In this document: in pieces, positions 22,486 through 35,391 of the stretch
Numbering within the stretch: the first letter of the stretch is position 1
Layout: the number at the start of each line of letters is the position of its first letter
From: Linum tenue
Taxonomy: Eukaryota; Streptophyta; Magnoliopsida; Malpighiales; Linaceae
DNA: 64,000 nucleotides
NCBI GenBank assembly: GCA_946122785.1
Contig: CAMGYJ010000002.1
Location: forward strand, 58,739,703-58,803,702
Reading direction: 5' to 3'
Translations under genes and position numbers: made by a program
The notes under the pieces: model-generated
Seen by the model: only the letters and a program-made list of their open reading frames with translations
Told to the model about the DNA's origin: nothing
Database searches by the model: none

Positions 22486-24066
22486 TAGCTTGTTTTTTAA
22501 ATAGTACAAACATGGTAGACAAAAGTGACAAACTTACAAACATACAAAACAATAAAAAAAAACATTGCAAACCATACTACTCGTACAATATATTACTAAT
22601 TACAATACAAATCGGTAAACTTGTATTACAAACCAACAAATACAAAATCTACAAATCATAACATAAAGTATACAACTTGGAATAACAAATATTACAAATT
22701 ATTATATATACTAATTAGTCATATAAACATTACTAACATTACAAAATAGACCGACAAACATCATAAAGTTGTCACCCCTTGTAGAAAATCCCCATTGGCG
22801 GAAAATCCTCTTCGCAACCGCCGCCGAAGAATCCTCGCTGCTGCTGAGAAACTCTCTTTCGCACACACACAAAATTACCTAGAAAAAGGGTTGGGAAAAG
22901 AATCCCACGGCGCGGGAATTCCTCAGAAAGCGATCGGCCAACGGGAGGGGCGATTGCAGGGGCCAACCTTTATTTTTTTCAATTATTTTAATTAATAAAT
23001 TAAATAATCATGCAATACTACAATGCCCTTCATTAAATTAGATTAATTGGAACCATTGGATTTTAATGAGGTTGAATAGATGAGATTGTCATGTGACTAA
23101 GTGATCCCCCTTAGTTACCTAATCTTATCCCGACCACATCTATATCGCCGCCGAAAAACTATACTCAAAATTAATTTGGTGAAATGGGTGGTGAGCGTCT
23201 TGCAATAATTGTTTGAATTCTTGTGCTTTTACTGTCTCCAGGACTTCGAAATTCGTGGAATTAGTATAACATGAGGATCTGATTTTGCTTGTATTGAAGA
23301 GAAGGAAGTGAAGAAGGAGATTGGTTTAGGGCTCTCTTTTAAGATGAAAATTTGGGAGAGTGGCAATCAAAGGTTTGTGAAAGTGGGTTTTCGTCTATTG
23401 AACTATGTCTGGATGAACTATGGTCTTCAATTCACAGTTCAATTGAGAAGCACAAGATTAGTTACTAGCCCTAGTTTTTGTTGGTCGACTTCAAACACGA
23501 AGAGGTCTTCAAGCATTCCATCTCCCCTCTATGTCATCCATCGTGCTTGAGATCATAACTGCTTACATCAGCGCTCCTGGCGCAAGTCTCTTTCGCCGTC
23601 AATGAATTCGGTAAGGAAAGGAAGGGTAGAGCCTCATGGTCAATTGAATAGACAGGCACCAAGCTTTAAACAAGATTCAAATCAAATGGCTTATTTAATG
23701 AAGCGGGAAGTCGTGAACCAAGACCTTGAAAAGCAACATAATCTAACAGGCAAATCCAATTGAAATTCATTTTCAATTCCAATGACTACTTCCGCTTCTT
23801 GAAGAAGATCAGTCTGACGCCGTATCCAGTGATTTTCTCCACTTCACTCGACGCTGCCGTTTTCACCTCAAGATACAGATAGTTCATTTAAGCATAACAC
23901 AGTCGTTTCCCATTTCGTGTTCTTTGTTATTTTCTTTATGCACAAGCTGTACTTGTTTCCTCACCAAGCCACCAAACAAAACACTTAGGAGCTTGTTTTG
24001 ATATGCCTATAAAAGGTAGAAGATGAATTGAAAAGCCTCAAGAGATTATAATTTCACAAATTAGAT
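22486..24066. other. Intergenic, no supported gene
   Basis: Low-complexity DNA to about 22760, then mixed sequence. Short ORFs at 22795 and 23308 have no domain, no codon bias and no splice context, and are not called. Confidence 0.4.
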
Positions 24067-24640
24067 TTGTTGTTATGGTATCATATCCTGGTTGGAAAAC
24101 CTAAGCGCCACACACCATGGCAGAAAATCAAGCTGAAAATGCGCAGCCACAAGGAGGTAAATACAGACGGATCCGTTAGACAGTCGTGTTCTGATGCGTC
24201 TGCTGGTGGTGTTATCAGGAACGACTTGGGCAAATGTGTTGGAGCTTTTGCTGGCAACTTGGGGAAGTGCACCATTACCAGAGCAAAAATTAAAGGGGCA
24301 ATCATTGACCTACAACTTGCTTGGGTGAAAGCTTATAGGAACGTGGCCCTGAACCTTGCCTCAATGACTGCCCATCGGTTGCTGATGTCCACAGAGCCAG
24401 AAAAACAAGATACTTTAACCTCGTTCACCAGTTTAAGAAGCTGATGAAGAGAAAATGGAAGGTTTGTATTTCCCACACTTATAGGGAATGCAACAAGATA
24501 ACTGACTACCTTGCTAATAAAGCTCACTCCCTTAGCATATGAACGCATGAGTTTGATGTTTCTGAACCAGGTCTAAATTACTGGTTATTGTATGATATTA
24601 TGGGCATTGCCCAAGATCGTTTAATCTAAGTGCCAGCCAG
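24067..24640 (+). pseudogene. LINE 3' fragment: RNase H domain, inactive
   Basis: Residues VNTDGSVRQSCSDASAGGVI and CTITRAKIKGA are the beginning of the RNase H domain found at the C-terminus of plant LINEs. The second catalytic position (normally RAE) reads RAK. A frameshift near 24370-24440 moves the rest (HTYRECNKITDYLANKAHS) to another frame. Only the last third of a LINE remains. Confidence 0.75.
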
Positions 24641-25559
24641 GGATGCCCTTTTAGCGCCCCATTTTCTACCCAAAGAAAAATAAACCCCAACTGCCTAGGG
24701 AAGAAACACGTACCCAACTCCTTTCATTCGTCCATATCCTCTATGTTTTCATTGTATTCCCCATTGTTGGCATTCTATGTTCAAAAAGGCGATGGTCAGT
24801 AAATTGATTATGATCAACAAAAGAGAAACACACATGCATCATCTTGCTCACTAGATCATCTAAAGAAGGCTCGTCTGCAATTGGAGGCGACAGATTGAGA
24901 TAAACTTCGATGACACTCATTATATTACACACACAGATAGAAGATGATCGAGCTTTCCGGTGAAAGGATACGAGCTCTCCTTATCTATTCCCTTATTTCT
25001 CTCATTGTCTCTCTTTGAAGAAAACCCAAAATTAGGGTTCATCCGACATTAGAGAATACTGAGATTGTAACCCCATAATAATTCAGAGGGGGCACATGAT
25101 TTGGGCAAGGCTCGAAAAGTTTAATTCGAATGGGGACACTGGATTTTGGAAACACGGGAGCCAAATTATTTGGTCAGAAGCGATGGGCGGACAACTTGAT
25201 TTTGGAAAGGAGGAATTTCAGTTTTCGGGGAGGGGAGAATTTGGAAGGGAAGAGAGGAGAGGCCAAGGTGTTCTCTCGACTCGGCTCGACAGAGACACCG
25301 AAGTCGGGCAATGGCCGCTCGGGCAGAAGATAGTGTCGTTTTTTACGGAAACAGAGAGCTCTCACGAATTGTGGTCCCCATAATCCACTACCAAAGCTAT
25401 CCTTACATCTTACCCCGTTGAATGCGCGTGACCTTCATCCTGATCGCAGGAGGATGATCCTCCCAACAGTAGGTGGGAGGAGGTTATCCGTTTCCGGCGT
25501 AGTCCTTTGTGGTGGGGTTTGGTGCGATGCATAGTGGCATGTGGTGATGTGAATTGTGA
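24641..25559. other. Intergenic, no supported gene
   Basis: ORFs at 25096 and 25130 overlap in different frames, are rich in Gly/Arg/Glu from purine runs and match nothing I know. Confidence 0.35.
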
Positions 25560-26507
25560 AATTCAACCAACCATTTATCTAATGTAGACAGCTGCCCCAT
25601 ATGCGGACAAGGCCCAGAATCTACTCTACACGTGCCTCGGGACTGCCCATACGCGAGGCTGGTGTGGACGGGCTTCTTGGAAGGGGAGAATGATGAAATG
25701 TTCTTTCAGGAGAACATGAATAGGTGGTTGTTAGACTACCTGACAATGAGAGGTCGGAAAGTGGATGCCACACTATTTGCAGTAGTTTGCTGGTCACTTT
25801 GGAAAAATAGAAATACATGGGTCTTTGATAAGGTCCTTGGGTCAGATGCAGAAGTTCAAAAACGTGCATATTGGTGGTACCATCAGATCTAGCTAGCATG
25901 GGCAAAGGAGAATGACATAGCTACGAACGAAATGACGAGAAGAAGGGAGCTGATAGCCTGGATGCCACCGCCACGAGACTGGCTCTGTTTAAATTGTGAT
26001 GGGTCGGTGATGTATGCTCAGGGAAGCCCTGCAGCAGGAGGGGGTACTACGTAGAGAGGATGGGCGGTTCATCCGAGCATTCACATCCAACTTGGGGGGA
26101 GGTTCCATCACGAGGGCGGAACTAATGGGGATCTCAATTGGATTGAGGATAGCTTGGGAAGAGGGCGCAAGGCAAGTAGAAGTGCAGACCGACTCGAGAA
26201 TTGCTATGGAGCTGATTCGGGAGTCCGTCGGGACGCATCCGCACTACATTTTGATCTCCCAGATTCAGCAGCTGTTGAGTAGAGATTGGCAGGTGGTGCT
26301 CAAGCATGTGTTCAGGGAGGGAAACGTGGTAGCAGATTATCTAGCCTCGCTGGGGAACTCCCATAGCGTGGGCGAGCATGCGATTACGGCGCCCCTCCCC
26401 GACTTTGAATCACCTGCTGCTCTATAATGTAATGGGTATCCAGACCTCTCGCTTTGTTTTGAATTAATCGGTTGGAGCGCCGTCTCTCTCCGTCTTATTA
26501 AAAAAAA
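25560..26507 (+). pseudogene. LINE 3' fragment: zf-RVT plus RNase H with poly(A)
   Basis: The zf-RVT zinc knuckle CPICGQGPESTLHVPRDC (about 25593-25646) is followed by DATLFAVVCWSLWKNRNTWV and, after one stop near 25891 and a frameshift near 26010-26040, by an RNase H domain. All four RNase H acidic positions are visible: LNCDGS, ITRAELMG, VQTDSRIA and NVVADYLAS. The ORF ends at 26427 and an A run at about 26499-26507 is probably the LINE tail. It is 5'-truncated and broken, but younger-looking than the fragment at 24067. Confidence 0.8.
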
Positions 26508-26867
26508 AGTTTTAGTGATGAGGTCGGTTCAGCGGCTCCAGCTCAAGGAGTAATTGGGCCTTTACAGGGTTATGGATTCTAGGGCCCAAGATTTAGGCAA
26601 GCAAAGAAAAATTCCCGCCTTGCCGCCCATTTCTTTCGCTTTCAATTTTCTCTCCACCAATGTTTGTGTGTTCCTTCCTCAGACAGCGAGAAATCAAAAA
26701 GACAAAGACGAACAAGAGAGAGAACGAAAGAGAAGGCAAACCGCCAGCCCTTGTCTTCGTGCCTTCGACCTCCGTCAAATTACAGTGCTGCAACTGGGAA
26801 AGTTCAAGATTCAGCGAGAAAAAAAGAGAAACCCGCACATGCTGAATGAGGAAGGGAACAAACCACT

Positions 26868-29359
26868 ATGATGGACGAGCTTAGCACGCCCGACAACAAG
26901 CGCCAACCCGACGCCTCTTCCTCCTCTGTTTCCCAACTCGAGGTCCCGTTTTATGATGCTATTTTCTGCTACTTCCAAGTTCTCTGAGTTCAATTTGTGG
27001 TTCTTGCAAATGTTTTTCATTATGGGTCTACCATACCGTTTCTTTTTTTAGGGGGGTTGAGGGTTTTGGGGTTTTCTAGTATTCTTGTCTTCCAACGTTG
27101 TTGGTCAGCTAATTTTCTGGTCAATTGAGGCTTGTGTGAATTCGTTGTTGTGTTTGTCCTGTCGTGTTCAAACGTTGTGGCCGTCTCTTTAATTGAAGCG
27201 ATGAACTTGCTCGCAACTTTTACTAATTTTTGTGACCCGATTTGCCAGACTTCGCCCTTCTTCAATTACATAAACAACCTGTCTCCCTTAGAACTCGTCA
27301 AGTTCAGGAACAAGACCGGTGTTGGTCTTCAAGCATTCGATTCGCAGAGTTTCAGAACCCCTTCGCCCATTTCCACTTCGGAACAGCTCAAGTTTGTTAA
27401 CTCTTCAGCCAGGTAAAACCCTCTAGTGCTGGTGTATGATAAGAGGTCAAATTGAAATTTTCTCCTGTTAAGTGAGTAAGTTTCTGTTTGGTTTTTAGGT
27501 GTCAAGGCTCCGTAGTAGCACGATCAAGTTCTAAACTTAGAGAATTGCCAGAATTTGATATAACCCCCCAAGAATTAGAATGCTTAGCTTCCAAGAATGA
27601 AGTAGTAAAGGCTGATGTGGCAGCTCAGGAACCTCCCGAGGGAAAACTCGAATGCATTTCGGCCGAAAGGCTTTCATACGATAGCAAAAGGAATCTAAGA
27701 AGAATCACTCGCTCTCGGGGAAATAAAGATGAAATGGAGCATGATTGGGTTTCAGTAATTTCTGAATTGGCTGATGTGTTGACCTTAGATTCGTTGTCCA
27801 TCCTGGAGAAAGAAGAAGACCCCGAGCTGAAAGAACAGCAGAAGGTGTTGTTGAACCCTATGGAAGAAAGCAATTTTGTATCGGATGTGTTGCAGAGTCC
27901 TCAGGAATTTGATCAAATGGGAGAAAACCAGAAAGAAGATAATGTTCATGGAGCTCGGTCTAAAGAGCTGGTTGTATGTGATGCATCTGTAAAGACAGGT
28001 CTTCAGCAGAAGCAGCACAAAGCAAGAAGGCGATGCCTGATTTTCGAGATGGCAGGTAGCCAGAAAAGGAAATCTCGAGTCGATGGCACAATGTCTAGCA
28101 GTAGTTCATTAGATGAAAAGGAAGAGGATACTTGCTTATCAAGGAAGGGAAATGTGTTGCACTTGCGTTCTCTTGTCACAAGTTCTGAAGTGGTCAAGGC
28201 TCAGTGTTTAAGCAACCAAAAGAACACTAGTAAACTCTTTTAACTTCCACCCTCCCACTAAATAGAGTTCTGGTTATAATCTGATGATTCCCTTCTTATT
28301 CCTCTCATTTGTATGCATAACAGATTTGGTCGAGAGTAAGCAAAATGTACCTGAGAGCTCGATAGTGCCTGAATGGGGTGACAGCAGTAGTCCCAAGAGA
28401 AAGAGGCATGATATTTTCGCGGCATTTTGAATCTGAATGTCGATATCTTTTTTTTCGTGTAATGAATCTGAATTTTGGTTGGTGGTTGTCACTAATTCAG
28501 GCTCAAAGTGGTACACATCAAGAAATGCAACTGTAAGAGATCAAAATGCTTGAAGCTGTAAGTTCCTACATTCATTTCATTCTCCCTCTCTTCTGCTATT
28601 ATGCTGTGGCACGATTTCAAAGGTTATTACTAACTTTGAGATTTAATATATACAACAAGATACTGTGAATGCTTTGCTGCTGGTCTCTACTGCATGGAGT
28701 CTTGTTCATGTCAAGGTTGTTCCAACAATCCTGCGAATGAAACCGCTGTTCTAGCTACTCGTCACCTCATCTTTTCCCGAAATCCCCTTGCTTTTGAACC
28801 TAAAGTGATGACCAGGCTTGGGGTAAGATTTTGATCCTAGCTAGAAGATTCGATAATTTTGAATACTATCCTGGAGCCTTGCATATTTCTGATCGGTGTC
28901 TTGCTCCGTCATTGCAGGGGGAAATGAATGCAGCTACCCCAGCTTCAGCTAGGCATAAGAAAGGATGCAACTGCAGAAAGTCACATTGCTTGAAGAAATA
29001 CTGTGAATGCTTTGAGGTTATTTAAAGTTTGTTCACCTTTCTGTGTATGCGAAGTGTTTTTCTGTGAATCACGTTGTGAGACTGATTTGCTGTATGTTTG
29101 TGCTTTTAAAGGGCGGCGTTGGCTGCTCTCCTAGCTGCAGGTGCAGAGAATGCAGGAATTCCTTCGGCAGCAGCAATGGTAATCCTCTACTTCATTTGAT
29201 TTCCCATGTTCATTGTTTTTCAGCGATGAACATGTGTTGTTTGCCTGCAGTGTTTTGCTTAAGACCGATTGTTTCTGTCATGTCGTATCGCAGTTCCTTT
29301 TCTGCTCGAGTATGGCAGCTGAAGGGAATGAAGCTGAGGTTGAAGAACATGTAATGTAG
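26868..29359 (+). CDS. TSO1/tesmin-like CXC (CPP-type) transcriptional regulator, nine exons
   Basis: Exons: 26868-26942, 27249-27412, 27499-28229, 28324-28405, 28501-28557, 28660-28822, 28918-29016, 29112-29178, 29319-29359, giving 492 residues; phases agree throughout. The N-terminal [17 protein letters not shown] is typical of plant TCX proteins. Two cysteine-rich CXC motifs follow: [20 protein letters not shown] with [13 protein letters not shown], then [20 protein letters not shown] with [11 protein letters not shown]. They are joined by the conserved [10 protein letters not shown] linker. CXC domains bind zinc and DNA (CDE/CHR-like TTTRAA sites); plant members act with MuvB/DREAM-type complexes in cell division and flower development. 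Intron 4 has no usable GT donor in frame; a GC donor (AAAGAG|GCATGA) is the only junction that restores [17 protein letters not shown]. The acidic C-terminus [12 protein letters not shown] is family-like. The last exon choice (acceptor at 29318) is inferred. Confidence 0.9.
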
Positions 29360-29752
29360 CTCTCTGGGAAGGATCAGTTTGCGTGCACTCGTGATGGCAC
29401 ATTGTTGGCGAATCTGAAAGCAATGACTTTGTAAGTTGTATCGAGTTCTCATGTAACCATCTGTGTTTCTTTCTGTGCTAGTTAAGCGAATCCACCACGT
29501 CGATTTGTAAGGCGATGAGCAGCAAAAGAATCAGATGTTTCTAAGATAACCAGTAGAAAGATTTTTCTTGTCAGCAGAAGCATATAATGATAGAGCAATG
29601 GTGAGTAAAGAATCTTTGAAGAAAAACAAACAAACAAACATCTTTCTTTCATGGAACACCCATAAAACCCAATCGCAAAACCGAGCCCCCCAAATAGAGA
29701 AAATAATTCATTCTTTCGTCAAGAAATTCTGGCCTGGCCATGGCGTCAATAA

Positions 29753-30529
29753 TCAAGCCGTGAGATTCCCATACTTGGCCTTGTAATCCTTCCAAACATC
29801 GGCCACATCTTTCCCAAGCAGCTCTACGAAGAAGCCGCTGCTGTAAGTGTCCTTCATCATGGAATTAATCTCCGCCACAAAGCTGCCATTCCTCAAACCA
29901 TCGCAGTACTCCAAGAACCTGGCCGTGACGTCGTCCCCTTGGTCCCACTTCTCCCCTTCCCCTGCCTCCGCCCACTCATAATAACTAGTAGTAGTATGGT
30001 TATTCTTGGGCTCGTACCCTGCCTTGCCTCTCACGTAATCGCCGATCCCGGACAGCAGCCCCGCCGGCGCCGTGCCGTTCCCGTTCCAACCCCACACGGA
30101 CGCCATCTGGCCGTACACCAGCCCGGCGAACTCCCTGCGCAGCTCATCGGCCGACGACGACGAGCCGTTGGAGGTGAAGTTGGCGAGGTAGTCTGCGTCG
30201 ATGTAGATTTGGGCGGCCTGGTAGTCGTGGTAGGCGATCCCTTGGATGTCGGAGTCGATGAACAGGCTGATCTGCGGCAGCGATCGCCGGTCGGCCGACG
30301 TGTTCTGCTGGAAGGTCTGCCAGGAGAAGTCGGAGGCGGCGGACATGGTGTTGGTGGTGAAGTTGAGGCCGATTTGGGTGTCGAAGACGATCCCGCCTTT
30401 GGTCCCCGGGGCCATGTTGATGACTGGGTATGTCACTGCTTCCACATTGGACACTCCTGCTGCTGCTGCTGCTGCGGCTAGTAATGCTATGGTCGGGACC
30501 AGGAAGAACAGAGCAGCGGAAGCGGCCAT
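29753..30529 (-). CDS. Plant basic secretory protein (BSP) with degenerate protease motif
   Basis: Single-exon gene for 258 residues. MAASAALFFLVPTIALLAAA is a clear signal peptide, followed by VEAVTYPVINMAPGTKGGI and family blocks VYGQMASVWGWNGNGTAP and GIGDYVRGKAGYEP, the hallmarks of the BSP family (NtPRp27-like, peptidase family with HExxH). An in-frame ATG at 30619 is rejected as start because it touches the TATA box. The family's HExxH zinc-binding motif (usually YHExTHVWQW) reads YGQMASVWGW here: both His and the Glu are replaced, so it should be proteolytically dead. Several N-glycosylation sites (NFT, NTS, NGS, NGT, NHT, NLT) fit a secreted, apoplastic protein. It is convergent with the CXC gene (393 bp between stops). 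BSPs are often pathogen- or stress-induced; that is family knowledge, not seen here. Confidence 0.92.
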   Translation of the reverse strand: MAASAALFFLVPTIALLAAAAAAAGVSNVEAVTYPVINMAPGTKGGIVFDTQIGLNFTTNTMSAASDFSWQTFQQNTSADRRSLPQISLFIDSDIQGIAYHDYQAAQIYIDADYLANFTSNGSSSSADELRREFAGLVYGQMASVWGWNGNGTAPAGLLSGIGDYVRGKAGYEPKNNHTTTSYYEWAEAGEGEKWDQGDDVTARFLEYCDGLRNGSFVAEINSMMKDTYSSGFFVELLGKDVADVWKDYKAKYGNLTA

Positions 30530-30617
30530 GGTGGATATCAGTCCTGAGTTTCTGGTTTTCCGCCTTCTCTTTCTGTTAGTGAGTTGCTTGTGTTTGTGGG
30601 AGATGGGATGCAGGGAC

Positions 30618-30625
30618 ATTTATAG
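30618..30625 (-). promoter_or_regulatory. TATA box of the BSP gene
   Basis: CTATAAAT on the minus strand, about 90 bp upstream of the chosen ATG. It puts transcription start near 30590, downstream of the upstream in-frame ATG at 30617-30619, which decides the start codon at 30529. Confidence 0.7.
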
Positions 30626-31488
30626 GTGCTTGGTGTTTTTGGGTGGAGCCAAAACAGAGCATTAATTTGTTATTTGTTGGCTGGACATTGTGGTTCTTAC
30701 CTGTGTCTCTGTGATCCAGAAGGGACAAAACAGTGAGAGAAGTTAAATTGCTGGATATGGCAGTTAGTTTGGGTTTGGGAACTTATAATCTACCATTTGG
30801 CAAGCCTGTGCCCTTGTGGTCTCTGGTAACTAGAAGTTAGCCATGCATCTACGTACGTATATGGGTAGGCATTGCAGAGGACAGAGATGACACTTCCGTG
30901 GAAATTGGCATCATCGATCACCATGGACACTGCTTCAAAATTGCAGATGAACGTATAGCACATGGTACGTCATGTCCCTCGCTCCACGTCGGGTGAAAAA
31001 ACCGGCCAATTCAGACAAAGAACTAAGCACCGGTTGAACTAGGAGCTCAATGCTCCCCGCTTGATTGCAACGGTATCATGGCCAGCTTATGTGCTTCTTC
31101 TTGCACTAAGAATGAAGGACCAGGAGCTGCTGTGTCATTGTCCATATCTTTCAGTGATAAAATGCAATTGATTCTGACAGAATCTACGACAGTTAAACTT
31201 CCAACGAAATATATGGGAGACTATTGCAAGGTTTTATCACTGATAATAAGATAAGATTTGACCATCACTTAAAACCAAGTGGCTATGTTTAATGTAAAAC
31301 TTGAGAAAAGCGCAAGTCGCTGATGGATCTCACATACTATCCCGATAGATAATAAACCTCTACAGTTCAGCACACGTTCCCACAATAACTAAATCCCATC
31401 AAAACTTGGATCCAATACTCTACTGTAAAGACAGCTCAAACGATTTGTCACAATCTGGACTGCAGATAGCTAGTCTTCTGAGTTGTGA
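30626..31488. other. Intergenic: BSP upstream region and RPS3a 3' region
   Basis: No ORF. The part next to 31489 is the 3'UTR of RPS3a; the part next to 30626 is BSP promoter. No repeat recognised. Confidence 0.5.
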
Positions 31489-33213
<1,725 letters not shown>

Positions 33214-33233
33214 GGCTTAAGATCGGCGGCGAT

Positions 33234-33336
33234 TAGGGTTCTTCGGCGGCTGCTGCGCTGTTGTCGAGGGAAGAAGTGAGCGCAGTGAACAGCTGAAAGA
33301 GAAGAACCTGTTAGCTAGGGTTCACCATTTTATATA
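33234..33336 (-). promoter_or_regulatory. TATA box and telo boxes of RPS3a
   Basis: On the minus strand TATATAAAA lies at 33328-33336, 115 bp upstream of the ATG. AACCCTA (telo box) occurs at 33316-33322 and 33234-33240. Telo boxes near the start are characteristic of plant ribosomal protein genes. Confidence 0.7.
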
Positions 33337-33377
33337 CCTCCGAAGCGTGCAACGACACCGTTCTAGTTTGTACCCAT

Positions 33378-34123
33378 TAGGGATGGCAATGAGTTGAGTT
33401 GAGTTGAGTTGAGTTGAGTTGAGTTGAGTTGGGTTGGGTCGGGTTCTGCCAAACCCAAACCCAAACCCAAACCTATGGGTTTATCCGTGAAAAAAACTCG
33501 GGGTAAAATCCACTGGGTTTGAAAAACTCAAACCCAACCCAACTCGTTGGGTATCCGTGGGTTCATGAGTACCCACGGGTTTTTATCGTAAAAAAATTTA
33601 CAACAACAAGTTCCCATCAAAACTAAAGTTAAATATCAATCTCTCAATACAAATTATCCATATATAAAACACCATTCTAGAAAATTCAAGCAAATAACAA
33701 ATTAACTATACAAATTGTTCAACACCAATCTAGAAAACTCAAGAAAATTGAAGCAAATCACAAATTATCCATAAATAACATGATTAATTGAAAACTTCTT
33801 CCTTTCAATTAAGTTCTTCACTCTCCACTCGATAACATCAACTTCATTCTACACAATTTGAAAGAAAATATTAGACATGCCTCCACAAACATAAATAAGA
33901 TTAGTTGTTTAGAATATTAAATATACCGAGAAAATTAACTATATGGGTGCGGGCGGGTACCCATGAGTCGAGTTTACCTAAACCCAAATCCAACCCAACC
34001 TGGTGAATAGTGAACGGGTTTAAACCCAAACCCGACCCCAAACCCGTCAACACGTATTTTACCAGGGTTGACCGGGTTGGGTCGTGTGAATACTCGTGGG
34101 TTCGGGTTTTGTTGCCATCCCTA
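33378..34123. mobile_element. Non-autonomous hAT element (746 bp)
   Basis: Starts TAGGGATGGCAATGAG and ends GTTGCCATCCCTA. Perfect 8-bp target duplication GTACCCAT at 33370-33377 and 34124-34131. It begins with a pentanucleotide microsatellite and has subterminal ACCC/GGGT runs. No coding capacity. It lies about 40 bp upstream of the RPS3a TATA box, so it could affect that promoter. Its left half is nearly the same as the truncated copy at 60922-61187. Confidence 0.9.
33391..33430. repeat. (GAGTT)8 microsatellite
   Basis: Eight perfect copies of GAGTT just inside the left end of the hAT element, grading into GGGTT. The sister copy at 60922 lacks the expansion, so it arose after the copies separated. 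Confidence 0.9.
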
Positions 34124-34180
34124 GTACCCATGTCAAGTTGAACTAAATACTGACTTTTTTGCAAGGTTTTTTTTTCAAAA

Positions 34181-35329
34181 GGCAAAATACACTTGTATAT
34201 CCACAACTATCAAGTTTGTGACAAATATATCCACAACTATCGAAATACACGAAATATCCAAAAATCAGAAGGTTGTGTGACAAATCTATCCACTTCCGTC
34301 TGAAACTATAACGGTGTGTCAGACGGCGTTAAATTGACTAACAGAATGCTGAATCAATGCCATCTCACCTGCCACATAAGCCAAAAAGCAACCAAACTTT
34401 ACACGTCGATGTCAAATAGGCTAGTTTAATAAAGGCCAAATACAACTGTATATCCACAACTATCAGGTTTGTGACAAATATATCCACCACTATTAGGTTT
34501 GTGACAAATATATCCACAACTATCGAAATACACGAAATATCCATTTCCGTCCACTCCGTCAGTTAACTTGATGACTGGACAAACGGTGGATGCTTAGTTG
34601 GCGTGTTTCTGACCCTACTGAATGACGTGGATTAAAAAAGAATTAAAAAAAACCTAAAAACCACAGACGACGAAACTAAAAATCCAACACAGAAACACGT
34701 CTGATAACCACTGATCCTCCTACGATCGATGCCTCCGCCCCAAGCCCAGATTTTGATTCCAACCACAATCCCCAAACATTGCCTCCCTTTTACTCCGACG
34801 GCTTCCATGCAGTCGGCGCCATGGTGATACCAAGTTTGAATCTCAAACAAAAATAGTTTGAATCTAACCAAATCGCCAACAGAGAAGACTGCATCAGCGA
34901 GGTCTAATAGATAATGGTGTAAAGTTTTGTTGCTTTTTGGCTTATGTGGCAGGTGAGATGGCATCGATTCAGCATTTCGTTAGTCAATTTACCGTCGTCT
35001 GACACTCCGTTATAGTTTCAGACGAAAGTTGATAGATTTTTCACACAACCTTCCGATTTTTTGATATTTCGTGTATTTCGATAGTTGTGGATATATTTGT
35101 CACAAACCTGATAGTTGTGGATATACACCTGTATTTTGCCTAATTTTTCCCCCTCTTTTAATCCACGTCATTTAGTGGGGTCAAAAGCACGCCAACTAAG
35201 CATCCACCGTCTGTCCAGTCATCAAGTTAACTGACAGAGTGGACGGAAATGGATATTTCGTGTATTCCGATAGTTGTGGATATATTTGTCACAAACCTGA
35301 TAGTTGTGGATATATAGCTGTATTTTGCC
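34181..35329. mobile_element. Mutator-like element with interleaved terminal repeats (1149 bp)
   Basis: Outer ends GGCAAAATACACTTGTATAT and, reverse strand of the right end, GGCAAAATACAGCTATATAT. Perfect 9-bp target duplication TTTTCAAAA at 34172-34180 and 35330-35338. Four TIR-like arms are present: A 34181-34400, B 34434-34625, A' 34925-35140 and B' 35155-35329. A pairs with A' and B with B', so the order is A-B-A'-B' rather than simple nesting. The middle (34640-34920) is a unique segment without a recognisable protein. Confidence 0.85.
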
Positions 35330-35391
35330 TTTTCAAAATACAAGTTTGAACTTTGTGATAATAGCCTTTTTGAAAAAAACATTTAAATAGT

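Noticed and set aside
22795..22995. Short ORF MAENPLRNRRRRILAAAEK
   Set aside because: Only 66 codons, no context, no known domain.
25096..25383. ORFs at 25096 and 25130
   Set aside because: Overlap in different frames in purine-rich DNA, no domain.
29939..30481. 180-residue plus-strand ORF opposite the BSP gene
   Set aside because: Antisense shadow of a GC-rich coding exon; composition (Arg/Gly/Val) is that of reversed BSP codons.
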